DNA of 64,000 bases, taken from contig NC_089782.1 in assembly GCF_040412425.1 (NCBI RefSeq), forward strand, positions 25,781,622 to 25,845,621, in the 5' to 3' direction. Numbering within the stretch: position 1 is the first letter of the stretch; each line of letters begins with the position of its first letter. The DNA is from Macrobrachium rosenbergii. Taxonomy: Eukaryota > Arthropoda > Malacostraca > Decapoda > Palaemonidae. This document shows, in pieces, positions 11,100-22,100 of this stretch. The notes under the pieces are model-generated. The model saw only the letters and a program-made list of their open reading frames with translations. It was not told the DNA's origin and ran no database searches. A program made the position numbers and the translations under genes.

Positions 11100-13620
11100 A
11101 GGAATTGAGGACACAGAGGCACCATGAGGGCTGCTATAATGCTTTTATGGCCCTAGCCTAGGATGACCCATGATTTCCAGCTATGTAAGTATGTGGTGTG
11201 TCATAAAGCATTTATGGGAAGAATATTCTGTTATTAAGAAGATAATTTCATAATGCAATACCCATTAATCATAATTCTGCTTATTCCATGTAAATTGGAC
11301 CCTTCAGCATTTAGCTGAAGAGTTGAAAAAAGAAAGGTCTCACCCTGCATGCACAGCCTGTCTGCAACACCTCATTTCCATGTGTAGCTCAGATTGCACT
11401 GGATGTGTGCAGAGCATTCCAACTCTACATCAGAGTTCTTTCCCAGTTTTTGTGCTTTTTCATCTATTTTTATTTATTTATTAATTTGTGTTCTTTCATG
11501 CTCACATTTTCTGAAAAGTTTACATGTGCATTCCTTTTTCCCCATTAATGGATTTAAGGGTTTGGTGTTCATTCCTTTTTGTGTTGTTTTGCATCAGACA
11601 TTGTTCTCTGTCACCAACTGGTCTCTATGAGAAAACACTATTTAATGTCCGTTCCATTAATGAGTTCCTTTTTAATTCATTTTGCATTCCCACCTGGCTT
11701 GTGTAGCCTTTATCAGCGATTTTCATTAGTTGTATGTTCATTAATATGTGTATTATCTCCAGTTTTTGCATATATTTTTGCTTATTCTTTTTTTATTTAT
11801 ACCAAAATCCTTTCTCAAGACTGAATTAATATTTATATTGTGTTATTCTTTTTTTTACATAGTCACAGTTAGTGTTTTTGTTCTGCTTAGGGTATCACAA
11901 TGCCTGATAACTTAAAATCATTCATTCTGCTTATGATAACAGCTGCTCCGCACTCTTTGTCTATATATTCATATCCGTTTCTTATATTGTTAATGTTGCA
12001 CTTCCTCCCGCTTGTGCTAATATTCAGGGAAAAATGTTACTATAGTCACACCTATTCTCCTTTCACAGAATGGTAGTGCCTACAGTTTTTCGGTTGCCCT
12101 CAGTCAAGTCGTGTGGGGATTCTGTTTTCCCTTCATGGTGGGTGACGTGCTTGTATTAAAGTTAGATGGTTTGTTTCCAGCCACTTCCTCTTGAGTCTTT
12201 ATTAGAATGTGCCATGTCCCTGTGCCACTTTCCCTCTTAGAAAGATGGTTGTGTGTGTGTGAGCGCTTCCTTCAGGGTCTTGTTAAAATCTTCCTGTCAT
12301 TGCTAGCTTCAGGGCTCAAGCTCTTTGTCTGTTGTTCCTTTTGTCCTGTGCTGGGGGTGCTTCTGGTTGGAGTATAGTGCCTTCTCCTCTCTGATTGAAC
12401 CTGCCGGTTGTTCATGAGCCCGTGTTTCAACTCTCCTTCAGCTTTGTATGCTGGTTTGCTGTTCAGTGGCAGTGACTCCCCTTTCTTTGGTTATGTCCTT
12501 TCAACCCTGTTCCCACTTTGATGCCTGTCCCTTCTCTTTGTTGGGCCAGCTTCTAGCTCTTTGCGTACTTTTGTCTGCCTTTATGTTCTCAGCCTCCCGT
12601 TCTTCCCCATCAGATTTTTGGAGAATCAGTATAGTCTTTTTGCCTCTGGCAGGATTGAGAACTACATTTTTTTAGATATCTGCTGGTTTTGTTTTTTCCA
12701 GTCTATCATCATCTTATACCATCCTCTGCTGGGCCATATACTGTTGTTACCCTTGATTTTTTTTTTTAAACTCCTTCTCTGCCTTTTTATTTTAGCGTGT
12801 GTGGTTCTGCATAGGAGTGTCTGGTCATTTCCCTTCAACCCCCTTGTTCCATTTTCCTGAGGAGTTCTGGGAGTTGCACTGGGCCCTTCTTTAGTCTCCT
12901 GTTTTCTCACAGCCAAGTCACCTTATACCCATATTTGTCGTCTCATGCCCTTGAGGGTATTGCCTCCTCGAGTCCTTTTCATGATTTGGTCATCCCTTGG
13001 GTTCTTCTGTCCACTTGTGTTGAGCTAACACCCAAACATTGCCATTTCTCATGTGCCTTTGAGTGATTCCTTTAGTAGTTCTTGTTTAATGTCTGCTTGA
13101 CATCTGTAGGGTCTTTGCAGTATTCTCTTGTTTTCCTTGTTTGTCTTAGTCCTCCTTGTGACTCCTTGGCTTCTTTAGTATTACACTTGTTTTGCAGCAA
13201 TCCTTTCTGTGTCTGCCAGTCTCTTTTATAGCTGTTTCTTGCTTCTCATTTTGAGAGCTTTATGGGATGCAGAAGTTCCTCCTTATTCTTATTCTCCCTA
13301 AACGCCTCATTTGGATTCCCCCAACTCCATAGTCCATTTGTCTATTGCATGAAAAGTTTTGTGCTCTTTCTGAAGTGGGACTTCACCCTAATTGGAATGG
13401 TTGTTGTAAGGGCTCCGGAGTGCCAGTCTTTTCCTGCTGTTGGTCTGCTGTCACTCCATGTTCTGCATGCCTGAGTTTGTGAGTTTGTGATGTTGGCAGG
13501 TGTACCTTTCTAGGTCTTAGCTGTTGCTTCTGTCCAGTTTTGTGCTTTCTTCCCAGTGAAACTGAATCTTTGGTTCACATCCCAGTCTGCACAGACCAAA
13601 TGTTGTGAACGCTGCTGTGG
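11100..13620 (-). pseudogene. strand-skewed, coding-like decayed segment, unclassified
   Basis: The + strand is strongly pyrimidine-rich over about 2.5 kb. Read on the minus strand it gives short hydrophilic, Lys/Arg/Gln-rich peptides broken by many stops (for example about 12662-12916). That is what a decayed gag- or ORF1-like region of a minus-strand retroelement would look like. The + strand frames are hydrophobic only because they mirror this skew. No motif lets me name a family, and a non-coding origin remains possible. Confidence 0.3.
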
Positions 13621-14780
13621 CGGACAGAACAGGCATGATAATTAAGGGTCATTCTCCTCACAAACTGCAAAGCTTTACCTGGCAGACCTTGTTACCTTCA
13701 CTGGGGCATACTGGAACTGGGTAAAATCACTGATGGCCTGGGGAATGAACTTTGCTAATGGCCAAAACAACTCACTGAACTCACCACTTCACTTATCACA
13801 TTCCATTCAAGAGAAGGAAATAGGTACATATATTCAGGTATAATCTCTCAAATGCTTGAGGCCATTCCCTGTGGTAGTTACCAGCAAAATTTTCAAAATC
13901 TGTGTTGAAAAGAGTTAAAATAAAGTGGAAATTATAATCTAAAAATTTAAAAATATATATGCTAATAAAGCTTCCTGGGAAGTGAGGCACAAGACAGAAA
14001 AAAAAACATATACTCAGATCCCCATACTGATGCTCAAGAAGATAATTCAATAGGATGTTAACAAACTAGACAAAGAAGACATTGTGAATTACACTCTTCC
14101 CCAGAAAGAACAACAATCTAGGTAGACAGAGACATACGGGAGTCAGTTCCCTCCAATGGACAAATAACACCATAAAGGAAGTATTAAGCCAGGTTGAGGA
14201 TAGAGAAAAATTGAGAAAAAATTTAACTCAAGACCAATAAGGCAAAAGGCTGGGAGTACACAGCAATGAGCTGGAAGAGACCTGCTGAGATGTTGACACT
14301 ATGAAGTCACCTAACAGAATGAGGGAGAAGTGACAGGCTATAGATGTAGCAGGTGTGTTCTTTTCAGGCCAGTCATGAGACTGGGATGAGTTACACACTA
14401 CTGGAAGGATTCAAGGAAGACAAATGACCAGCCTTGAACTCTTCAAAATCCCTTAAGGGGATTATTTCAAGTTCAAAGCCCCCCCCTGAATTGTCTTCCC
14501 TGGATCCTGCCAGTAGGACTGTACTTCTGAGCCCTTTCATCTTGCTGGAGAATCTGTTGAGCCAGCTGGTATGATTGTGCCCACGACTATGAATGCTGGC
14601 CTTTCCAGTTCCTGAGGTGCTGATGCAGTTCTGGGCCCTATTCTCAGGGTGGCTGGGATAGGGGCTCTTCACGTTGTCGGAGTGGATGCTCCAGTGATTT
14701 GTCTCCTGACCAAGCTGGATCCAAAGCATACCAGGCAGGTCAAGACAATAATGTTTGGGTGATGATGATAGTAATAATCA
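13621..14780 (-). pseudogene. minus-strand coding-like remnant, unclassified
   Basis: An open frame of 112 codons lies at 14391-14729 on the minus strand. It has a polar, Ser/Gly/His-containing composition and is followed by further short frames toward 13796. It may be the upstream part of the same decayed element as 11100-13620. No zinc knuckle, RT or other signature is visible, so no function is assigned. Confidence 0.25.
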
Positions 14781-15010
14781 CCAAAAACAAGTGTCATGCA
14801 GCATTTTGTTAGCAGTAAGCAGGAAAAACTATTACACACTGCGTATTTATAAAAAACTGAAAAGATATTAACTTTAAATATATAGATGCAGTACACTGCT
14901 GAAAATATTTAGAATGCATAAAAAATCATTTTAACTAGAGTGGAAAGCGAAACAAGCAAAACTTATCACGCACACAGGCAAGCACATAAAATAACATAAC
15001 ACTAAATAAA

Positions 15011-15045
15011 TTATTACTATTATTATTATTAATTATTATTTATTT
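15011..15045. repeat. (TTA)n microsatellite
   Basis: Imperfect TTA/ATT run immediately left of the foldback element. A longer (TTA)n run lies right of it at 16126-16242. Confidence 0.85.
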
Positions 15046-16069
15046 TGTAGAAGACTTTCTATTTCCTTATTAGGACTTCTCTTCATTGGAGGTGCATGCT
15101 AACAACCTATATTTGTCATTTCATGGGAAAAGTAAAAATCTGGATTCTGCCTCTTTATATGTTCTTTACAGTTAGTTCTATACAGTTGTTGCCGTGGCGT
15201 TTATGAACTCTTCTGTCATTCTCCAGTGAGGCTAGTAGGCGACAGCAGATTGCATAGGTCCCTCTGAGTTTATACGGGCTTCAGGGGTCATGGGCAGCAA
15301 TTCTGATTGGTTGCATTCGGCGAACTGCTAATTTTGCGCAAAGTGATCGGACAGATCTTCGCAACCTGGAATATAATTCATTTCCAGCGTTCCCATTGGC
15401 CTGCCGTTGCGTGATGTCATGCTGACATCATCGGTAGTTTAGCTGCTATTAGGAGGATGAATGATGTCATTATTTACTCTTTCTGTCATAAATAATGACA
15501 TCATTCATCCTCCGCCCAATAGTACAACCAATTGGACGACATCAGATAGTTTGGCTGCTATTGGCGGAGGATGAGATGATGTCATTATTTTTCTTTCTGT
15601 TGTAACGACATCATCATTTCCCCTCCACCCAGTAGCAGCTAAAACTACCAATGATGTCAGTCAGCATGACATCACGCAATGCAGGCCAATGGGAATGCTG
15701 GGAATGAATGATATTCCCGGTGTTACGAAGATCTGTTAGGATTGAGCCACAAGAAAATTTTTTGCCTTGAAGTTCAGCATCGCAACCAATCAGGAATTGG
15801 CTGTCCATGACCCCTCGGCTGAAGCCCGCAGATCGTCAGAGCGACCTATGCAATCTGCGATCTCTCACTAGCTCCCTGGAGAATGACAGAAGAGTCTGTC
15901 AACCGCCACGGCAACAACTGTATAGAACTAACTGTATATAATATATAAAGCAGAATCCAGATTTTTTACTTCTTTTCCCCATGAAATGACAAAATATAAG
16001 CGCCAGCTGTTAGCAACGCAATTTCCACGAAGAGAAGTCCGCTAAGGAAAATAGAAAAAGTCTTCTACA
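15046..16069. mobile_element. 1-kb foldback (long inverted repeat) element
   Basis: The outer ends are inverted copies: tgtagaagactttctatt at 15046 matches the complement of tagaaaaagtcttctaca at 16069. Complementarity continues inward for about 400 bp per side, for example gttagttctatacagttgtt at about 15171 against aacaactgtatagaactaac at about 15913-15932. Two smaller palindromes occupy the centre: about 15448-15520 (aatgatgtcattattt and aaataatgacatcatt) and about 15555-15640. No open frame of note. The structure fits a non-autonomous foldback or long-TIR DNA transposon, with arms diverged by point changes and small indels. Confidence 0.8.
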
Positions 16070-16125
16070 AAAATAAATGCAGTAACAGCAATATTTAATA
16101 GAACCTGTTTAAAAGAGGTCTACAA

Positions 16126-16135
16126 ATTATTATTA

Positions 16136-16166
<31 letters not shown>

Positions 16167-16209
16167 GTTATTATTATTATTTATTGTTATTATTATTATT
16201 ATTATGTGT

Positions 16210-16242
<33 letters not shown>
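16126..16242. repeat. (TTA)n microsatellite, probable LINE tail
   Basis: About 115 bp of TTA repeats with few interruptions. It lies exactly at the 3' side of the minus-strand LINE that follows, where a (TAA)n tail would be expected. Confidence 0.85.
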
Positions 16243-18240
16243 GTCAGTAGATGAACCTATTCATGAACAAGACAGGGCCATTGACTTGAAATTCACGCTT
16301 CCAAAGAATATGGTGTTCATTAGGAAGAAGTAAGGGAAGTAAGGGAAATACAGAGAAGAGGCCCCACTTATTAAAAAAATAATTAATAAAAAATAAAAAA
16401 ATAAAATTGATAAGTAGATAAAAATGTATTAAAATGCAAGAAGAGTAGTAGGTAGTGATGCATTGCATTTTCACTTTAAAATTCTCTAAGTTCCTACTGC
16501 ACGACATCTCCGGAGTAAGGACCCTGGAACTGAGAAGTTCGGCAGCGGTATTTACTGTATATGTGGTGCTGCTGTTCACTGAATCTGGTTGCTCTGAGCA
16601 GATAAAGGGGGATCTGTTAATTCAGAATGAAAGATCTCTGTTGAAGTACAACTTACGAAAAGTGTCAAACAAGAGACCACCCGTCGATGGTCCAAGTCAT
16701 AACTGCTAATGTTAGGGAACAGAAACCTACCACCATAAACCACTCTGACTAAAAGAGCTAAATCTCTGGCAGAAGCAGACTTCCACACCAGAGAACAGCA
16801 TTCCATTAAAGGAAGTAAAATGACCAAAAACAGGTTGCAATGATTTTATCACTGTTATAAATATATGTGGCCTTATGAACAATACCTAACTTCGTGCGGC
16901 ATTTGTTGAAACTTTTGTTAAATGTGAGTCAAATAGTTACGCCTAGAATAGCTTCAGACTCGGTGCACACACACACACACACACATAGCAAAGCTCCATC
17001 CACCTAAAGGGGTGGATGGGGTGGGAAATCTGTAGGTCTGCTAATCACTAGTGTTTTTGTGTTAGCGGAGTTCCACCTCATACTCCACTGGTTACACCAT
17101 TACCTGATCCTGTCCATGTCCCCACTGAGGCTGAGGACAGCTTCATTTCTCATAAGTGGAGACTTTGCTACACTCGTGAGTGTAGCACCATTGGCATACT
17201 GAATAATCTTGTTTTCCAGGCCAACAACCATATCGCTTGTATACACTAAAAATAACAGTGGACCAAGAATACTGCCCTGTGGAACTCCAGACATAGTAGG
17301 TCATGGTTCACTAAAGATCCCATTTATAAACAAGTGCCTTGTGATTTACTAAATCAGAAGCAACACTAAAATCTATTTGAATTACCTACACTCAACCCTT
17401 AACAAGGTTCTTGCAAACATGTCAAGTCAAAGAGTATTGCAGGTACCCATCTGCTTCCTGTATGTATATTGACTTTATCCTTGAGATTCCACATACTTAT
17501 ATAACGGCTTGAAATTAAGTTTTTCAGCAACTTTGGAGAGCACAGGGAGAATAGAGGTTGGCCTGTAGTTACTGCAGTCTGCAGATATGCCATTTTAGAA
17601 CAGGCACTGTATTACTAAGCTTGCACTCATCCACAAAGATCCTACGTCGACATAAAAAAATCAATAAAATCTAGTAATCTTTGGAGACAACACATCAGAA
17701 ACTTTTTAAAAAAAAACAAAGGGAAGAAACCATCAGAATCTTCTTAACTCCAGCTAAGCTGTCAAGATTTTCCAGAATTTTATTACCATCCGTGGAGCGA
17801 AATGCAAATTTTGTAAGAATAGGTTCAGGATGACAATTATCAGGAAGAGGGATATCCTCAGCTGATTGCTTAGCTTCAAAAGCTTGATGAAGCAGTTCAG
17901 CCTTTTCCCTTGGGCCAGTAACCAATCTACCATCATCTGTTAGTAGTGGTGGAATGGGAGACAAGCCTGACCCAAAGACAGAGACAGATGATGCCAATTT
18001 GTAATATCTCTTGGCTGTATGGAAAGTTCTATTCGCAGCATGACGAGACTCAATAAAAATGGTGTAATTTTCATTGGACGATTTTGTCTCCATGTGTTGA
18101 ATTGGTCTGTTTGTCATGGTAGACTTGTTTTCTGGGGTGAAAGTTATCAGGAAATCAGAATCCAGAAAATAACCCAAAGACACCTGCAGAAAGGTGGCTG
18201 GGTGCCTCTGGCCCTGTAATGAAAAAATTCAGAGGAAGGA
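16243..18240 (-). pseudogene. 5'-truncated Jockey-like LINE (reverse transcriptase remnant)
   Basis: Read on the minus strand, fragments of a non-LTR reverse transcriptase follow in the right order. These are a pre-RT region (17695-18183), a segment with CSNYRPIS-type sequence (about 17570), and SGVPQGSILGPLLFLVY (from about 17294). Next comes the catalytic box, altered to YANG from the usual YADD (about 17196). A C-terminal region at 16576-16827 (CSLVWKSASARDLALL, YGGRFLFPNISSYDLD) and a last segment at about 16470-16579 complete it. Several frameshifts and stops separate the pieces, and a (CA)n tract at 16965-16985 interrupts the frame. No endonuclease is seen, so the copy is 5'-truncated. 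It is non-functional. Confidence 0.85.
16965..16985. repeat. (CA)n microsatellite within the LINE
   Basis: A short CA run sits inside the LINE coding remnant. The peptide similarity resumes on both sides, so it arose after insertion. Confidence 0.9.
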
Positions 18241-18740
18241 AAAAATATGTAGAACTGTCTGTTAAAACATTTCAGGGGTAAAAAATGTATTATACGAAAA
18301 CGGAAATGATGGGTAAAGCAATCCAAGAACAGAGGAGACTGTGAACTGTGAACAAGTCCACAGACACAGGAAGTGGTCCTAGTTGCCACCCAAGACTCTA
18401 GGGAGACTGCACCAACTACCACCTTCCACCACTTCATGGTAACAGCCAGGCATTTTACTCCAGGCTTGGAGTGTCTGGGACTTTATGCAGATGTATGAAA
18501 GGTTGAGTAACAGTACTGTAATGGGTTTTGTGGTTAAACAGATAAGAGATTATGATTTGACTGGATATGTACATTACAAGTACCCTTTGATTGACAAAAC
18601 ACCCCTTAGTACGAGGAAGTCTCACCATTCATTAACTATCTCCCTAAATAATTAGTTATTGAGTGGTCTTTTTGTATGCCATTAAGGTATATAAATACAA
18701 ATAATTTTTGTCTGTGAACCCTGAAATGTAAAATTTTCTT

Positions 18741-18787
<47 letters not shown>

Positions 18788-18984
18788 AACAGTCCCAGAA
18801 ACTGAAATGATTTTTCTAACCAAGAATAACATGAAGAAAAAGAAAACATTTGGCTTGGAAATAGTACACTTGCTTTTTTGAAAGTATTTCATTTTGAGGG
18901 CTTAAAATAATGTGATTAAATGTAAATCAGAGTCATTATTGGTGGTAGCAAATAAATAGTATGGAATGGTTGGTGCCTTTTCAG
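18241..18984. other. non-coding DNA with (TC)n tract
   Basis: No coding signal is supported. A pure TC microsatellite occupies about 18742-18785 and gives a meaningless Arg-Glu repeat when translated on the minus strand. The polypyrimidine stretch before 18985 serves the next acceptor site. Confidence 0.5.
18742..18785. repeat. (TC)n microsatellite
   Basis: Perfect TC dinucleotide run of about 44 bp, about 200 bp upstream of the first recognised PRDM-like exon. Confidence 0.95.
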
Positions 18985-19128
18985 GGTGTGAGGATTGTCA
19001 GCAAAGTCTAGAAGGTGATTGTGAAGAGCATGGTCCATTACAGAAAGTAGCAGACACAGAAGTATCAACACGTGCACGGCGTTCGATACCCCACATTTTG
19101 TTGCTGAAAGACGAAGTTACTCATACAG
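18985..19128 (+). CDS. PRDM-like exon: zinc knuckle and start of PR domain
   Basis: The acceptor is ttttcag|gg and the donor acag|gtatag. The first two bases complete a codon of form xGG (Trp if the missing exon ends in T, which would match the family). The exon then encodes CEDC...C..HGPL, with Cys1, Cys4, Cys12 and His15 as likely zinc ligands. [14 protein letters not shown] follows, corresponding to the conserved SRAR.SLP stretch before the PR core. The last base (g) joins with ga at 30120 to form a Gly codon, which fixes the phase. The flanking sequence shows no such conservation. Confidence 0.85.
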
Positions 19129-22100
19129 GTATAGTCTCACAGCTCAACAAATCAGGGTGTCAAGTTGCCTCTGTTGTTGGATGCTTTACCCCCTTTTTGA
19201 GGGTGTTCAAGCTTCCTGAACCAAGCCTTATGCCCTGACAATCATCATCGTCAGCAAGAGCTTTTAAGATACCCATCCCATCAAATGAAACCTTCAGATC
19301 AATATCCGTAAGGTCTTTACTAATGTATTTGTATGGCAGTGATCACTTCATCTTGATTGAAATCACATAATTTTTGTCTATTAACTTAACTGTCATAACT
19401 TTCCATAAATCAGCTTCCTAGAATATAGTTCATTAGGGTAAATGAGAATTACCTTGTTAGCCAAATGAATTGTTGAAATGCCAGTTTTTGAGGCATATCA
19501 GGACTGAAGGGAGATTCATTTAATGGGGAAAGGAAAGCTAGTTTTGCTTGAAGATTTAGGTCATTTCATGTTGTGTGATTTACAAACCTTGTGTTACTCC
19601 GATAATATGAGTTTAGTCATCAGCAGGCAAAATAAGTTGTTTGCAGGTGAGTAAGGGGACCTTTTTACTGTTACAAATATCATGGCCAGTTTGTCTTTTA
19701 TACAATATACACATGTATTAGGTCCAGTCTTCCTTATTCTTCATCTATGCAACTTTACACCTTGTTGATAATATGAATGTCCTTTGCCTTAGAGTTGGTA
19801 GTAAATAGAAGAGCATAGGTTTTGCATAAAAAATCAGCATGCTTTGCCTGTTGGGCAAGTTGTGCTGTGGTACGATCGTTTTTTTTAAACAGTCATATGA
19901 TACTAGATGCATAGAGTAATTATTTGTAAGTCCTGGTCTTGCACAAATACAGTACATATTTAACTTTGAGTGCTATTGCTATCTTTTTTCCAATGTAAAA
20001 AATCTGGTATTTTAATATATATTTTAACATTTCATCGCAATCCCAGCAGTTACATATGCTCACATTTGTGGTCTTCGAATGTCCTAGACACTGCAGTCTT
20101 TTGTCTACCAGAGCATGATGCATGTCCCACCTGGATCCTAGGGTACATGTTAGTCATGTGCTTTCATGTTCATGTCAATAGAACTGTTAAGATTGAACAG
20201 AATTTTCAGGTTATTCTCTGTTGCCTTTGTTTTCATCTCTTCATATATTTTATCTTATTTCATCCTTTTCCAGCCTAATTTTTCTTTCATCTTCCATTGG
20301 TGATAATTTTCTGGTTGGATACACGTAATCCAACAAGTTGGCACCTTATGATTTTCAGGTGTCTCTTTGGAAGCAATTAGCCTTAGTGTTGTCAAAGAAC
20401 AGAACCTCAACATAGTTTCAGCAATAGCTCCAATGTTTGGTTTTTGGTGGTGCCGGGATATATGGATTAGTGCTTAATTGAAGATGGTGATAATCAGTTT
20501 TCTATTTTCTCCTGTACCTAATGGGTTTCCATTTGTAAAGTTTGATACTTGTCTTCTATTGTTTCACTGTCCCCCCCATATTTTTAGTATGTAACCTCGT
20601 CAAACTCGCACAGGTTAACCCATGCCTGACGGGGAGAGATGTGCTTGGCCCACCTCACCTGCAACGTGTCAGGACTGGCCACCCGATCACTGTTAATTTT
20701 ACTATAGAAAGTAAGATGGGTCAGGATTGCTGTCATGGATATGTCTGCTTGTACTTCAGTTCCCAGATCAGCAGCAGAATCTTCCCCATCCTTGGTGGTG
20801 GTCAAAGATTGTTCTTGGAAGAGTTTTAAGGTCAGCTGTCCAGTAAACCAGGACACCTCACTTACCACCCCTCATTCATCAACACAGTTGCCTGCTGCTC
20901 TGCCAGCCGATTTTCCTACACTGATGTCAAAGGTTAGGCAGTGGAAGAAGCATGGCAAGTAGGAATGTGCTTACAAACGTACAGTTTCATTATAATACCT
21001 TACCACACTGTAAAAGCTTTAATCTCTTAAATTTTCGACATCGTCCGAGATATATTTTTTTCAAACTTTGTTTGGAACACTGATATAATTGGCGGAGACC
21101 CAAACCCACCGAATGTTGGGGTGGTGGAAGGATCGACAGCCCAGGAAACAGCTTCAGTTTCAATCTTCGGCATGTTGTGAACGTGATCTCACACGTCCGT
21201 TCGATCTCAAACTGTTTGGATTCACTTCACTCTTGCGCTTCTTTTGTATGTCTTTTTGGTGAAGTACTCAGTGTCTTGTTTGTTAACCTAGCTAGCTTAG
21301 CTCCGTGAAATAGGTAGCTATGTCGGATTCCAGCTTCTCTGGATCTAGAGTTTAAAGAGGGAATTTGTGCTCTTCTAAACTTGTTAAACTTAAGTACAAC
21401 CGCTCTTTGTGTATGGCATGTAGGTCAGGAGTGTTCCCAGGAGAACACATGCAGTGAGTATATTGAATGGGGTCAGGAGTTTTGGCACACATACAAATTC
21501 CCATCAGGTAAAGCTGGTTAAGGATAGGGATAGGAAGGCTTTTAAGCATAAGGAAGCTAGGCTAACTTTTTCGCGGATGGCATCATTGTCATCCCCTTTA
21601 CCGGCTGTTCCTTCTCCCCTCATCCTCCCTCCTCTACTGCTGCTCTTTCCCCTCCTCCTGTTCCCCCCTCTTCTTCACCAGCTTCCCAGTATGTTTTCCC
21701 TAAAGCCAAGCCCAGCCTCGAGGCTGATAAATCAGAATTTGATCTCTTCAGAACTCAAATGGAAGCGCAAATGAACGTTTTCATGGATTCTGTCTTAAGT
21801 TTAGTGCGTTCGCGCCATAGTCCAGGCATTAGTGTTGGTGATGACGTCAGTGTTGTTCGTGATCGTGTTTCAGGTGAGTCTGCTCATTTTTCTGACTTTT
21901 GAGCAAAGGCAGCAGTCCTGAGGCTACGGTAAAGGTCAGAAATTTTGCCCACGAGCAGGCTCGTCCTCTAAGGCAATCAAAAGCCTTAGTCCTAATGTAA
22001 AGATGAAGCTTGACTCCTCGCGAAGCGCGAAAAGCTTCAAGAGTCGACGCCGCTAGTTCGTAGGTTTCTCCATCATTCGTCACTTTCTCGACATTGTCGA

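Noticed and set aside
11394..11824. Hydrophobic + strand frames as small membrane proteins
   Set aside because: Overlapping frames are all hydrophobic because the strand is pyrimidine-rich; no start context or conservation.
16455..16709. + strand 84-codon frame
   Set aside because: It is the antisense shadow of the LINE C-terminal region on the minus strand.
18656..18892. Minus-strand frame with Arg-Glu repeats
   Set aside because: The repeat is the translation of a TC microsatellite.
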